Source: Pleomorphomonas carboxyditropha
GTDB lineage: Bacteria > Pseudomonadota > Alphaproteobacteria > Rhizobiales > Pleomorphomonadaceae
Reading direction: 5' to 3'
NCBI RefSeq assembly: GCF_002770725.1
Contig: NZ_NQVN01000001.1
Location: 496,001-560,000 of the forward strand
Length of the DNA: 64,000 nucleotides
This document shows positions 28,481-39,240 of the stretch, piece by piece. How positions within the stretch are numbered: position 1 is the first letter of the stretch; every line of letters starts with the position of its first letter. The translations under genes were made by a program, and so were the position numbers. Below the pieces are notes generated by a model that had not been told where the DNA came from, made no database searches, and worked only from the letters and a program-made list of their open reading frames with translations.

Positions 28481-29719
28481 TCAGCCGGCGAGCGGCAGCC
28501 GCACCGTGGCGGTGGCGATGGCGGCGATGCCTTCGCGGCGGCCGGCAAAGCCGAGCCCCTCGTTGGTGGTGGCCTTGACGCCGACCCGATCGACGGCGAT
28601 GCCGCAGGCCTCGGCGATCGCCGCCCGCATGGCCTCGCGATGCGGCCCCACCTTGGGCGCCTCGGCGATGATCGTGACGTCGCAATGGGCAAGAAGGCCG
28701 CCGCGCTCGGCGAGGCGGCGGACGGCGTCCTCCAGGAACAGCCGGGAGGCGGCGCCGCGCCAGCGGTCGTCGGACGGCGGGAAATGCTTGCCGATGTCGC
28801 CGTCGCCGAGGGCGCCGAGGATGGCGTCGGTCAGCGCGTGCAACGCGACGTCGGCGTCCGAATGCCCCTTGAGGCGCCGGTCGTGCGGGATGAACACGCC
28901 GCAGAGCGTCACCCCGTCGCCGGGCTCCAGCACGTGGACGTCGTAGCCGGTGCCGACGCGGACGTCGGGGCAGGCGAGGAAGGCCTCGGCGGCGAGGCGC
29001 TGTTCGGCCATCTGGAAATCCTCCGCGGTGGTCAGCTTGACGTTGTCGGCGCCGCCGTCGACCAGCAGCACGCGGTGGCCGGCCAGTTCCGCGACGGCGG
29101 CGTCGTCGGTGACGCCGGTGATGCCGCGCGCCGCCAGCGCCTTGTGGGCGGCGGCGATCTCGGCGTAGCGGAAGCCCTGGGGCGTCGCGGCGCGCCACAA
29201 TCCTTGGCGCGGCACGGTCTCGACCACGTTGCCCGCCGCGTCGGCGCGCTTCACCGTGTCGATCACCGGCACGCCGCAGAGCACCGCCACTTCGCGGCCG
29301 AGCGCCTCGATCACCCGGTCGATGGCGTCGCGGCGGATGAACGGCCGCACGGCGTCGTGAATCAGCACGTAGTCCGGCGCGTCGGCGGCGAGCGCCGCGA
29401 GGCCGGCGAGACAACTCGCCTGGCGGTCGGCGCCGCCGGGGACGGGCGGGAAAAGGCGGGGATCGTCGAGGCCGGCGACGGCGACGGCATAAAGGTCGCG
29501 GTCGTCGGGATGGATCACCGTCAGCACCCGATCGACGCCGGGATGGTCGAGAAAGGCAGAAATCGTCCGGGCGATGACGGGGCGGTCGTGCAGCCGACGG
29601 TACTGTTTCGGCGGCGCCTCGGCGCTGGCGGCGCGCACGCCGCGTCCGGCGGCGACCAGAATCACCGCGACGGTCGGGCGCGCCGAAGGACGGGCAGGGG
29701 AGGTGACGCTGGAAGGCAT
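28481..29719 (-). CDS. ispDF: Bifunctional IspD/IspF (MEP cytidylyltransferase / MECDP synthase)
   Basis: Catalyses two non-consecutive steps of the MEP isoprenoid pathway. The 412-residue fusion has IspD in residues 15-240 (VILVAAGRGVRA CTP-binding loop, HDAVRPFI, VDGGADNVKLTT) and IspF in 255-412 (RVGTGYDVH, GHSDADVALHALTDAILGA, GIKATTNE-like VGVKATTNEGLGF). Such fusions are typical of alphaproteobacteria. The start ATG gives an unusually long Ser/Pro/Ala leader of ~14 residues. It is divergent from dusB across 167 bases that must hold both promoters. Confidence 0.95.
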   Translation of the reverse strand: MPSSVTSPARPSARPTVAVILVAAGRGVRAASAEAPPKQYRRLHDRPVIARTISAFLDHPGVDRVLTVIHPDDRDLYAVAVAGLDDPRLFPPVPGGADRQASCLAGLAALAADAPDYVLIHDAVRPFIRRDAIDRVIEALGREVAVLCGVPVIDTVKRADAAGNVVETVPRQGLWRAATPQGFRYAEIAAAHKALAARGITGVTDDAAVAELAGHRVLLVDGGADNVKLTTAEDFQMAEQRLAAEAFLACPDVRVGTGYDVHVLEPGDGVTLCGVFIPHDRRLKGHSDADVALHALTDAILGALGDGDIGKHFPPSDDRWRGAASRLFLEDAVRRLAERGGLLAHCDVTIIAEAPKVGPHREAMRAAIAEACGIAVDRVGVKATTNEGLGFAGRREGIAAIATATVRLPLAG

Positions 29720-29886
29720 TGCCGTTTGTGGGCTCCGCTGGGCGACCGCAGCGCGGTCGCGGCAAAAATGTGCATTCTCGTTACGTTATCGGCCGGATGC
29801 GCCGCAAGACGCTTGCGTCAAATCTTCTGAGCGGCTATCAATTGCGTAATTTGTATGCAGTGACAGTTCATGCACAAGGTGTAAGC

Positions 29887-30933
29887 ATGGCGGTTTCCAA
29901 GCCGGATCGCAAGGCGATGACGGCGCCGGCGAAGGAACTCCGTGTCGGCGGCGTAACGGTGCCGTCGCCGGTGTTCCTCGCGCCGATGGCCGGCATCACC
30001 GACCTGCCGTTCCGCCGGGTGGCCCGCCGCTATGGCGCCGGCCTCACCATATCGGAAATGGTGGCATCGGAAACGCTGCTGGACGGCCATCCGGAGACGA
30101 CGGCGCGCGCCGAGGCCGACGACGAGGGGCTGCACGTCGTCCAGCTCGCCGGCCGCGAGGCGCGCTGGATGGGCGAGGGGGCCCGAGCGGCGGAAGCCGG
30201 CGGTGCCGACATCATCGACATCAACATGGGCTGTCCGGCCAAGAAGGTGGTGTCGGGCTACTCGGGTTCGGCCCTGATGCGCGACCTCGACCACGCGCTG
30301 ACGCTGGTCGAGGCGGTGGTCGGCGCCGTCAGGGTGCCGGTGACGCTGAAGATGCGGCTCGGCTGGGACGACGGATCGATCAACGCGCCGGAGCTGGCCC
30401 GGCGGGCCGAGGCGGCCGGTGTCGCCATGGTTACCGTGCATGCCCGCACCCGCAACCAGTTCTACAAGGGCGTCGCCGACTGGTCGAAGGTGCGGGCGGT
30501 GCGCGCGGCGGTGTCCATTCCCTTGGTCGTCAACGGCGACGTCGTCGATGCCGCCTCGGCGCGCGAGGCGCTCCGCCAGTCGGGCGCCGACGCGGTGATG
30601 GTCGGCCGCGGTGCCTATGGCCGTCCCTGGCTGCCGGGCCGGATCGCCGCCGCGCTGGTCGCGGGCGGCGAGGCCAAGGCGCCGGACCGGGATGAAATCC
30701 TCGGTTCGCTGAAGGCGCAATACGCGCACATGCTCGGCCATTACGGCGAGGGCCTCGGCCTCAGGATGGGCCGCAAGCACATCGGCTGGACCTTCGACGC
30801 GGTGCCGCGCGGCGACGCGACGGCGCCGGATATCCGCCGGCGGGCGCTGACCGCCGAAGCGCCGGAGGCGGTGCTGGAAGCCATCGACGAGTGGTTCGGC
30901 GATGGCGCGAGTTTCGAGAGGGTTGCCGCATGA
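29887..30933 (+). CDS. dusB: tRNA-dihydrouridine synthase (NifR3/DusB type)
   Basis: FMN enzyme that reduces uridine in tRNA to dihydrouridine. The 348-residue protein has the N-terminal [13 protein letters not shown] motif, the catalytic cysteine in [10 protein letters not shown], and the barrel motifs [14 protein letters not shown] and [15 protein letters not shown]. As nifR3 it is the classical first gene of the ntrB-ntrC operon in rhizobia and Rhodobacter; here it overlaps ntrB by four bases (ATGA), so coupling is certain. ATG at 29887 chosen over further-upstream starts without coding support; an internal ATG at 29920 is possible. Confidence 0.95.
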   Translation: MAVSKPDRKAMTAPAKELRVGGVTVPSPVFLAPMAGITDLPFRRVARRYGAGLTISEMVASETLLDGHPETTARAEADDEGLHVVQLAGREARWMGEGARAAEAGGADIIDINMGCPAKKVVSGYSGSALMRDLDHALTLVEAVVGAVRVPVTLKMRLGWDDGSINAPELARRAEAAGVAMVTVHARTRNQFYKGVADWSKVRAVRAAVSIPLVVNGDVVDAASAREALRQSGADAVMVGRGAYGRPWLPGRIAAALVAGGEAKAPDRDEILGSLKAQYAHMLGHYGEGLGLRMGRKHIGWTFDAVPRGDATAPDIRRRALTAEAPEAVLEAIDEWFGDGASFERVAA

Positions 30934-32054
30934 CGACGTCATCATCCGCACCGGGCGCGGAGGTTCCGGCGGAGCGGGATCTCGAAGTGTCGATTCTCAA
31001 CGCCCTGCCGCACCCGGTGATCATGCTCGATCCGGAAGGGCGGGTCTGTTCGGCCAACGACGCGGCGCAGAACTTCTTCCAGTCGAGCGCCGCCGTGCTC
31101 GGCCGGCATTCGCTCAGGCATTTCGTGCCCTTCGGCAGCCCGCTGCTGCAGCTCGTCGAGCAGGTGCGCGAGCGCGGCTCGTCGGTGAACGAGTACCGGG
31201 TCGACGTCGGCACGCCGCGCAACGGCGGCGAGCGGGTCGTCGACATCTACGCCGCGCCGGCCTCCGACCGCGCCGGCCACGTGGTGATCATGCTGCAAGA
31301 GCGCACCATGGCCGACAAGATGGACAAGCAGCTCACCCATCGCGGCGCCGCCCGTTCCGTCACCGGCCTTGCCGCCATGCTGGCGCACGAGATCAAGAAT
31401 CCGCTGAGCGGCATCCGCGGCGCGGCGCAACTGCTGGAGCAGTCGGCGGACGACCAGGACCGGGCGCTGACCCAACTGATCACCGACGAGGCCGATCGCA
31501 TCGTCAAGCTGGTCGACCGCATGGAGGTGTTCTCCGACGAGCGGCCGATCGAGCGCGAGCCGGTCAACATTCATGCGGTACTGGAGCACGTGAAGCGCTT
31601 GGCGCTCAGCGGCTTTGCCCGCGACATCCGCATCGTCGAGGAATACGACCCGTCGCTGCCGCCGGTCTACGCCAACCGCGACCAGCTGGTGCAGGTGTTC
31701 CTCAACCTCGTCAAGAATGCCGCCGAGGCGCTGACCGACACGCCGGACGCCGAGATCGCGCTGACCACCGCCTTCCGGCCGGGCGTGCGGCTCTCCGTGC
31801 CCGGCACGCGCGAGCGGGTCAGCCTGCCGCTCGAATTCTGCGTGCGCGACAACGGCCCCGGCGTGCCGGAGGAGATCCAGACGCACATGTTCGATCCCTT
31901 CGTCACCACCAAGACCAACGGCACCGGCCTCGGCCTCGCCCTGGTCGCCAAGATCGTCGGCGACCATGGCGGCGTCATCGAATGCGAGAGCCAGCCGCGC
32001 CGCACCACCTTCCGTCTCCTCCTTCCCGCCTACGTCGACAAGATCGCGGACTGA
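30930..32054 (+). CDS. ntrB: Nitrogen regulation histidine kinase NtrB
   Basis: Cytosolic PII-controlled kinase/phosphatase of NtrC. 374 residues: PAS domain (about 25-120, [20 protein letters not shown]), HisKA with the phospho-accepting histidine in [18 protein letters not shown] near 155, and an ATPase domain with [20 protein letters not shown] and [12 protein letters not shown]. No membrane segment, as expected. ATG at 30930 overlaps the dusB stop codon. ntrC follows after 14 bases. Confidence 0.96.
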   Translation: MTTSSSAPGAEVPAERDLEVSILNALPHPVIMLDPEGRVCSANDAAQNFFQSSAAVLGRHSLRHFVPFGSPLLQLVEQVRERGSSVNEYRVDVGTPRNGGERVVDIYAAPASDRAGHVVIMLQERTMADKMDKQLTHRGAARSVTGLAAMLAHEIKNPLSGIRGAAQLLEQSADDQDRALTQLITDEADRIVKLVDRMEVFSDERPIEREPVNIHAVLEHVKRLALSGFARDIRIVEEYDPSLPPVYANRDQLVQVFLNLVKNAAEALTDTPDAEIALTTAFRPGVRLSVPGTRERVSLPLEFCVRDNGPGVPEEIQTHMFDPFVTTKTNGTGLGLALVAKIVGDHGGVIECESQPRRTTFRLLLPAYVDKIAD

Positions 32055-32068
32055 AAGGGTCTTTTCCG

Positions 32069-33511
<1,443 letters not shown>

Positions 33512-33532
33512 CCCGAGCGCGGCATGGGAAGA

Positions 33533-33562
33533 AAAAGGCGTCGGCCAAGGCCGGCGCCTTTT
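33533..33562 (+). terminator. Rho-independent terminator after ntrC
   Basis: A near-perfect stem (AAAAGGCG-T-CGGCC with GGCCG-G-CGCCTTTT) closed by an AA loop, ending in TTTT, 21 bases after the ntrC stop. It marks the end of the dusB-ntrB-ntrC operon. Confidence 0.88.
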
Positions 33563-33664
33563 GCGTCGTTGGTTTCCGGATATCCGGCGGAAAAGAAGCC
33601 TTTCGATCGGCTTTCGAGTGAAAGCCAAAGCATTCCAGCGTTTTCGCACCCGGACTGGAGCCCT

Positions 33665-33829
33665 CTAGCGCGCAAGGCCGAGGATATAGCGGATCGTCCG
33701 CCTGACGATGCTGGTTCTCCGGCAGGGTTCCATCAGTTCCATTTCATAGTCATCTTGACTCTGGTCTGGAAATGACCTTCTCTTGGGCTTCGGTCGCATG
33801 AATAAATGGGCGTATTGATCAGGGGTCAT
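33665..33829 (-). CDS. Small basic hypothetical protein
   Basis: A possible 54-residue protein starting MTPDQYAHLF and ending in RRTIRYILGLAR. The case for it is a good ribosome site (GGGAGAAACGCC before the ATG at 33829) and a protein-like composition. An in-frame start upstream at 33898 has no ribosome site. It stands alone between the ntrC terminator and the LysR gene at 33913, divergent from the latter. I do not recognise a family. The lack of any conserved motif keeps confidence low. Confidence 0.42.
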   Translation of the reverse strand: MTPDQYAHLFMRPKPKRRSFPDQSQDDYEMELMEPCRRTSIVRRTIRYILGLAR

Positions 33830-33912
33830 GGCGTTTCTCCCTTGTTCGCCCTCTAGATACAGCGACCGATGAATCGGTTCAATCCTGCAGGATTGCAACT
33901 TGGCATGCAGAA

Positions 33913-34818
33913 ATGAAAAACATCCCCTGGGATTCCTACCAGATCTTCCTGGCGGTCGCCCGTAGCGGCAGCCTCAGCGCCGCCGCCGACCGCATTGGCC
34001 TGTCCAGCGCCACCATCGGCCGGCGGATGCTGGAGCTCGAGCGGCAGATGGAGTGCGGATTGTTCGTGCGCAGCCAGGCCGGCTATTCGCTGACCGGCGG
34101 CGGGCAGGCGCTGCTCGATCATCTCGCCGGCATGGAGGAGGCGGGCCGCGAGCTGGAAATCTGGAACGACGGCCTGTGCGGCGCCGTGCGCGTGCGCATC
34201 TCGGCCGGCAGTTGGTGCGCCCGCTTTCTCGCCCGCAATCTCGACGAGCTGGTTCGTCCGGGCGACCGGCACGGCATCGATATCGGCATCGGCGAGGAGC
34301 GGGCGTCGCTCGCCCACCGCAGCGCCGACATCGGCATCCGCGCCTTCGAGCCGGAGGAAACCAACCTCGCCGCGGTGCGGCTGCCGGAGGTGGCCTACGC
34401 CGTCTATGCGGCGCTCGACATGCCCGAGGCGCACGCCGAGCGCTGGATCGCCGTGTCGGAGGAGATGGCCATTTCCCGCTACCTGCGCTATCCGCACGAC
34501 AAGTGGCCGAACAACCTGATCGCCACCGTCGGCCGGGCGGAGGGGCTTCGCCATTCGATCCTGTCGGGCGCCGGCGTCGGCGTCCTGCCCTGTTTCGTCG
34601 GCGATAGCGACGCCGGGCTGCGCCGGATCGGCGGGGAGATCGCCGAACTGCGTCACCGAAGCTGGCTGGTCATGAACAACGAGGACCGTCACCGGCCGGA
34701 GATTCGCGCCGTGGTCGATCGCATGACCGCGCTGTTCCGCCGGCACGCGGCGCTGTTCGAGGGCCGATGCGATGCCGGCGAGGCGGCCTTGTCAAACGCG
34801 CTCGATGTGGCCACATAG
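33913..34818 (+). CDS. LysR family transcriptional regulator
   Basis: A 301-residue regulator. Residues 5-65 form the winged helix-turn-helix (FLAVARSGSLSAAADRIGLSSATIGRRMLEL is the core), followed by a shortened effector-binding domain (AVRVRISAGSWCARFLARNL, SADIGIRAFEPEE, ILSGAGVGVLPCFVGD). The SATIGRRMLELER signature fits the LysR subgroup that regulates small catabolic or stress genes. It is followed after 23 bases, same strand, by the flavin monooxygenase gene, so the two may be cotranscribed. Effector unknown. Confidence 0.9.
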   Translation: MKNIPWDSYQIFLAVARSGSLSAAADRIGLSSATIGRRMLELERQMECGLFVRSQAGYSLTGGGQALLDHLAGMEEAGRELEIWNDGLCGAVRVRISAGSWCARFLARNLDELVRPGDRHGIDIGIGEERASLAHRSADIGIRAFEPEETNLAAVRLPEVAYAVYAALDMPEAHAERWIAVSEEMAISRYLRYPHDKWPNNLIATVGRAEGLRHSILSGAGVGVLPCFVGDSDAGLRRIGGEIAELRHRSWLVMNNEDRHRPEIRAVVDRMTALFRRHAALFEGRCDAGEAALSNALDVAT

Positions 34819-34841
34819 GGCACCTGCTTTCGGAGACGCGC

Positions 34842-36026
34842 ATGAGCGAGGCGCCGCAACATTTCGACGTGGCCGTGGTTGGCGGAGGGCCGGCGGGCCT
34901 TGCCGCGGCCATCGCGCTTGCCGATGCCGGCGCGCGCGTAGCGCTGGTCGCGCCGCGTCCGGGCGTCGACGACTGGCGGACCACGGCGCTTCTGGGCGGC
35001 TCCGTCGATTTCCTCGAGCGGCACGGCGTCTGGGCGGGGCTCAGCGCCGTTGCCGCGCCGCTCAAGCGGATGCGGCTCGTCGACGCCTCCGGCCGGCTGT
35101 TCCGGGCGCCCGACGTCGCGTTCGACGCACGGGAGATCGGCCGCGAGCTCTACGGCTACAATGTCGCCAACGGGCCGCTGGTCGCCGCGCTGTCGGACGC
35201 CGTGGCGGTTCGCGATGGCGGCATCGTTCGCTTCGAGGCGCTGTTCCAGACGCTAGACCAAGGAGAACGGGCCGATCTCCTGCGCCTGTCGTCCGGCGAG
35301 ACCATTGCCGCCGCCCTGGTGATCGCGGCGGACGGCCGCAAGTCCGGCGTGCGGGAGGCGGCCGGCATCGAGGTGAAATCCTGGAGCTATCCGCAGGAGG
35401 CGCTGGTGCTGGCGCTGGCGCACAGCCTGCCGCACCACGACACCTCGATCGAATTTCATACCGAGGCCGGCCCCTTCACCCTGGTTCCCCATGGTCCGGG
35501 GCGGTCGTCGCTGGTGTGGATGGACCGGCCCGAGGTGATCGAGCGCATGAGCGGGCTCGATGATGCGGCGCTGGCCCTGGAGATCGAGCGCCGGTCGGGT
35601 TCGGCCCTCGGGACCATCAGCATCGACAGCCCGCGCCAGCGCTGGCCGATCGCCGGCTTCCAGGCGCGGCGGCTGGCCTCCGGCCGCGTCGCCCTGGTGG
35701 GCGAGGCGGCGCATGGCTTCCCGCCGATTGGCGCCCAGGGCTTCAACCTGACGCTGCGCGATGTCGCGGCGCTGGAAGACATCGTCCGCGCCGCGACGCA
35801 TCCGCCGACCGGCAAGCCGCTCGACGGCGCGCTGGTCGCCGGGCGCTATGGCCGGACGCGCCGTTTCGACGTGGCCGGGCGGGTGACCGGCGTCGACCTT
35901 CTCAACCGTTCGCTGCTGAGCGGCTTCCTGCCGCTGCAATTCGCCCGCGCCGCCGGCCTGATGCTGGCCCGCGAGGTCGGGCCCGTCCGTCGGCTGCTGA
36001 TGCGGGCCGGGCTGGGGGCGCGATAG
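34842..36026 (+). CDS. UbiH/UbiF/COQ6 family FAD-dependent monooxygenase
   Basis: Class A flavoprotein hydroxylase, 394 residues, probably acting on the ring of ubiquinone precursors. FAD motif VAVVGGGPAGLAAAIALADAG at the N-terminus (Gly-x-Gly-x2-Gly), the DG motif ALVIAADGRKSGVREAAGI near 170, and the second FAD motif VALVGEAAHGFPPIGAQGFNL near 290. Family length is normal. ATG at 34842 follows GGAGACGC. The family position points to ubiquinone synthesis, but the LysR gene directly upstream leaves a catabolic role open. Confidence 0.9.
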   Translation: MSEAPQHFDVAVVGGGPAGLAAAIALADAGARVALVAPRPGVDDWRTTALLGGSVDFLERHGVWAGLSAVAAPLKRMRLVDASGRLFRAPDVAFDAREIGRELYGYNVANGPLVAALSDAVAVRDGGIVRFEALFQTLDQGERADLLRLSSGETIAAALVIAADGRKSGVREAAGIEVKSWSYPQEALVLALAHSLPHHDTSIEFHTEAGPFTLVPHGPGRSSLVWMDRPEVIERMSGLDDAALALEIERRSGSALGTISIDSPRQRWPIAGFQARRLASGRVALVGEAAHGFPPIGAQGFNLTLRDVAALEDIVRAATHPPTGKPLDGALVAGRYGRTRRFDVAGRVTGVDLLNRSLLSGFLPLQFARAAGLMLAREVGPVRRLLMRAGLGAR

Positions 36027-36038
36027 CCGTTCTTTAAG

Positions 36039-36812
36039 TCAGGCGCGCTGGAAATAGGCCGAGGGGGTGACGCCCAAGGTGCGCTTGAAGAGCGCGATGA
36101 AGGCGCTGACGCTGTCGTAGCCGAGATCGATGGCCACCGTGGTCACCGCTTCCCCTTCGGCGAGCAGCTCGAGCGCCCGCATCAGTCTCGCCCGCTGGCG
36201 CCAGGCCGTATAGGTAAATCCCGTTTCCGAGACGAATCGGCGGGTCAGCGTCCGTTCCGAAATGCCGGCCCATTCCGCCCATTCGTCGACGCCGCGCCGG
36301 TCGCCCGGATCGTCGAGCAGGGCGCGGGCGATCAGCCCAAGACGCGGGTCGCGCGGCATCGGCAGCCCGAAGGGTTTGACGGGAGCGGTGCGCAGTTCGT
36401 CGAGAATCACCATGGCGACGTGCCACTGCTGCTCGCCGAGGCTCTCGCCCTGCCAATCCGAGGCGCGCATCACCGCCTCGCGCAGCAAGCCCGAGGTCCT
36501 GATCGTGCACGGCCGCGCCGGCAGGGTCGCGCAGGCCGGCTCGGCCACGTAGCAGCTCCACCCCTCGACGGCGCCGTGCGTCCACCCGTAATGGCGATGA
36601 TGGGGCGGAAGCCAGACCGCATGATCGGCCGGCACGATCCAGGCACCGGCCTCCGTGCCCATGGTGAGCAGGCCCCGGCGCAGGCCGGAGAGCTGGCCAC
36701 GCGCGTGGCTATGCGTTCCCAGTTCGCGATGCTCGGCCTGCGCCTCGTAGAACGCGACGATGACGGGGTCGCGGGCGTTATTGGCCGCTAGCGCGAACTT
36801 CTCCTCGATCAT
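36039..36812 (-). CDS. AraC family transcriptional regulator
   Basis: A 257-residue regulator with an N-terminal cupin-like effector domain (HSHARGQLSGLRRG, VPADHAVWLPPHHRHYG) and a C-terminal double helix-turn-helix (about 160-255, WAEWAGISERTLTRRFVSETG, IDLGYDSVSAFIALFKRTLG). That layout is typical of the AraC group whose cupin binds a small ligand. ATG at 36812 preferred over a TTG at 36827. It faces the flavin-nucleotide-binding gene at 36896 across about 80 bases, which suggests that gene is its target. Confidence 0.9.
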   Translation of the reverse strand: MIEEKFALAANNARDPVIVAFYEAQAEHRELGTHSHARGQLSGLRRGLLTMGTEAGAWIVPADHAVWLPPHHRHYGWTHGAVEGWSCYVAEPACATLPARPCTIRTSGLLREAVMRASDWQGESLGEQQWHVAMVILDELRTAPVKPFGLPMPRDPRLGLIARALLDDPGDRRGVDEWAEWAGISERTLTRRFVSETGFTYTAWRQRARLMRALELLAEGEAVTTVAIDLGYDSVSAFIALFKRTLGVTPSAYFQRA

Positions 36813-36895
36813 GGCGGCTACTCGCAATTGTTTGGCGCCGATAGCTTAGCGCGGCCGCGCGGAACCGGCTATCTTCTCCCAATCAGGAGAAACCG

Positions 36896-37522
36896 ATGAC
36901 CTTGCAAAGTCCCCCGCTTGCCGAAGCCGATCTCGACCGGCTCTACGCGCCGCCCTCGGAGCATATCCAGAAGGCGGTGATGCCGGAGCTCCTGTCGTTT
37001 CACGTCGCCTATCTGGAGAAGGCGACCTTCTTCTGCCTCGCCACGGGCGACAGCACCGGGCTCGACGCGTCGCCGCGCGGCGGTCCGCCGGGCTTTGTCC
37101 ACGTGCTGGACAGCAAGACGGTGGCGTTCGCCGATTGGCCGGGCAACAACCGCATCGAATCCCTGCGCAACCTCACCGAGGACGATCGGCTGGGCATGCT
37201 GTTCCTGTTCCCGGGCCTCGACGTGTTCATGCGGATCAACGGGCACGGCCGGATCACCGAGGATCCGGCGCTCTGCATGAGCTTGGCGGAGGGAGCGAAG
37301 CGACCCAAGACCGCCGTCGTCGTGACGGTGGACGAGGTGCTGTTCCATTGCGGAAAGGCGGTCAACCGGGCGCGGCTGTGGGACCCGGCATCGCGCATCG
37401 ACCGCAGGAGCGTGCCGACGCCCGGCCAGATGCTGGCTGCCATGACCAGGCAGGACGCCGCCGTCGCCGAGGCGATCGACGCGCAGTACGATCACGCCGT
37501 GCGGACCGATCTCTACGGCTGA
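36896..37522 (+). CDS. Pyridoxamine 5'-phosphate oxidase-like FMN-binding protein
   Basis: A 208-residue protein of the split-beta-barrel flavin-binding superfamily, closest in pattern to the MSMEG_1061-type group. Marks: a strand-rich core with FCLATGDSTGLDASPRGG, FADWPGNNRIESLRNL and MLFLFPGLDVFMRINGHGRI, and a C-terminal HCGKAVNRARLWDP motif. Such proteins bind FMN or F420-like cofactors; the reaction is usually unknown. ATG at 36896 follows AGGAGA. Convergent with mltG (6 bases between stops). Confidence 0.85.
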   Translation: MTLQSPPLAEADLDRLYAPPSEHIQKAVMPELLSFHVAYLEKATFFCLATGDSTGLDASPRGGPPGFVHVLDSKTVAFADWPGNNRIESLRNLTEDDRLGMLFLFPGLDVFMRINGHGRITEDPALCMSLAEGAKRPKTAVVVTVDEVLFHCGKAVNRARLWDPASRIDRRSVPTPGQMLAAMTRQDAAVAEAIDAQYDHAVRTDLYG

Positions 37523-37528
37523 ACGCTT

Positions 37529-38827
37529 TCACTCCGGCTTGGGCAGCGGCAGCACTGGGAGCTTCGGGTCGCGCGGCGGGGCGCCGTCCAATAGGTCGTT
37601 GGCGTCGGCGGCCCTGGCGGCGGTCGCTTCGCCGTCGGTATCCGGCGGCAGGTCGACGGCATCCGGATCCTTGGTATCGACGTCGGGCTTGCCGGCGGCG
37701 GCCTTTTCGCGCTCGATCCTGCGCCACTTGGCGACGTTGCGATTGTGCTCGGCAAGGCTGGCCGCGAAGACGTGGCCGCCGGTGCCGTCGGCGACGAAAT
37801 AGAGATCCTTGGTATTGGACGGGTTGGCCACCGCCTCGAGCGCGGCGCGGCCGGGGTTGGCGATCGGCCCCGGCGGCAGGCCGTTGACGTGATAGGTGTT
37901 GTAGGGCGTCGGCTTGTCGATGTCGGCGCGGGTGATCGGGCGGCCGAGCGTGCCGGCGCCGCCGACCAGGCCATAGATGATCGTCGGGTCCGACTGCAGG
38001 CGGATGTTGCGCGCCAGCCGGTTGAGGAACACCGAGGCGACGTGCGGCCGCTCGTCGGCCTTGCCGGTCTCCTTCTCGACGATCGACGCCAGCGTCACCA
38101 GCTCCTTCGGGTCGGAGAAGGGGAGGTCGTCGTTGCGGCCGGCCCAGATCTCGTCGAGCGCCTTGCTGTGGGCGGCCTGCATCTGCTCGATGATCTGGCT
38201 GCGGGAGGCGCCGCGCGTGAAGCTGTAGGTCTCCGGCAGCAGCGTGCCTTCGGCGGGCACCGCCGCAACCGCGCCGGTGAGGAACTCGCTCTGCTTCAGG
38301 CGGTCGACGATCTGCTGCGAGGTGAGCCCCTCGGGGAGGGTGATCTGGTGCAGGATCGCCTTGCCCGATACCAGCATGTTCATCACGCCGCGCATGCTGA
38401 TGCCGGCCGGAAAGGCGTATTCGCCGGCCTTGAGACGGCCCTGCTGCTGGTAGGCGCGCACGCCGCCGATGAAGATATAGTGGCCGAGCATGTCGTAGGG
38501 GCTCTCGATGACCCCCTCGGTCTCCAGGATGTCGGCGACGCGGACGAGGCCGGAATCGGCGGGGATGATGACCACCTTTTCCTCGGTGAGCGGGCCGGGC
38601 TTCTCGAATTCGCGCTTGCCCCAGTAGAGCAGCGCGCCGGCGGCGAGGATGCCGAGCAACAGCAGCGTCACGAGGCCGTTCATGAAGACGACGATCGGGT
38701 TGCGGGCCCGGCGCGAACGCGGCAAGGGCGGCGCCTGATCGGGCGCCAGGGCCTCCCGCGGGCTCTTCGGGTTGACCCGCGTCTTGATCCCGTCGGTCGT
38801 GTCGGTTGCGTCCTGCCTGTCGTCCAT
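37529..38827 (-). CDS. mltG: Endolytic murein transglycosylase MltG
   Basis: Inner-membrane lytic transglycosylase that ends growing glycan strands. 432 residues: a proline-rich cytosolic N-terminus, one membrane helix (about 45-66), a LysM-like region and the YceG domain with the catalytic glutamate in ASIVEKETG and the NPG.AAL-type motif PGPIANPGRAALEAV. The C-terminal ~80 residues are an Ala/Asp-rich tail beyond the domain. ATG at 38827 preferred over starts at 38845 and 38989. Third in the leftward fabG-acpP-fabF-mltG order, though a hairpin and a 413-base gap separate it from fabF. Confidence 0.93.
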   Translation of the reverse strand: MDDRQDATDTTDGIKTRVNPKSPREALAPDQAPPLPRSRRARNPIVVFMNGLVTLLLLGILAAGALLYWGKREFEKPGPLTEEKVVIIPADSGLVRVADILETEGVIESPYDMLGHYIFIGGVRAYQQQGRLKAGEYAFPAGISMRGVMNMLVSGKAILHQITLPEGLTSQQIVDRLKQSEFLTGAVAAVPAEGTLLPETYSFTRGASRSQIIEQMQAAHSKALDEIWAGRNDDLPFSDPKELVTLASIVEKETGKADERPHVASVFLNRLARNIRLQSDPTIIYGLVGGAGTLGRPITRADIDKPTPYNTYHVNGLPPGPIANPGRAALEAVANPSNTKDLYFVADGTGGHVFAASLAEHNRNVAKWRRIEREKAAAGKPDVDTKDPDAVDLPPDTDGEATAARAADANDLLDGAPPRDPKLPVLPLPKPE

Positions 38828-39240
38828 GGGCCTTGGTCTCTTCATGGGGGCGCGGTCCGTCACTTCCGCCCATGATTGTGGCAGCAGCACGGAACGGTGG
38901 CCGTCGAGACGCCCAAGCCAAAGGCAAAGCGTCTTTTCCGGCCCGTTCGGGCGAACCTCCAAGCAACACGCCGCCTTCGGCCTTGGCAAGCGTCGCTTTG
39001 CCGATTGCCACAGCTTTCGCCGATCGAATCAAAAGGCCTGCCGGATGAAGGAATCCGGCAGGCTTTTTCTTTCTCGCCTCAGTCGCCGGAAGCCGCTCCG
39101 CGGCTTCGGTTTATTCTGGGCCTCAGTCGCCGGCGGGCGTCCCGCCCTTGGCTGTCGCTCCGCTTATACATTTCGAGGCGATTCCCGCCTCGAAATGCCG
39201 CTTGGCGCCGGAAGCCGCTCGCGCGGCTTCTGGTCTCGTC
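38828..39240. other. 413-base intergenic region between fabF and mltG
   Basis: No gene is supported here. It holds the bidirectional terminator at 39036-39068, a perfect 12-bp hairpin at 39169-39197 (arms CATTTCGAGGCG and CGCCTCGAAATG, 5-nt loop), a GGCGGG/CCCGCC hairpin near 39131-39145, and two copies of a GCCGGAAGCCGCTC motif (about 39085 and 39206). The density of hairpins is higher than elsewhere in the window. The promoter of mltG should lie in the right-hand part of the region's first 150 bases (leftward). Confidence 0.6.
39036..39068. terminator. Bidirectional hairpin terminator between fabF and mltG
   Basis: Perfect 11-bp stem GCCTGCCGGAT / ATCCGGCAGGC with a 6-nt loop, followed by TTTTT on the + strand and by CTTTTGATT on the - strand. 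The only transcription reaching it is leftward from fabF, so it would uncouple fabF from mltG. Confidence 0.75.

Noticed and set aside
33600-33630. A GGCTTTC-GAGT-GAAAGCC hairpin after ntrC.
   Set aside because: A short stem with no T run; a far stronger terminator lies 50 bases earlier. It could be noise.
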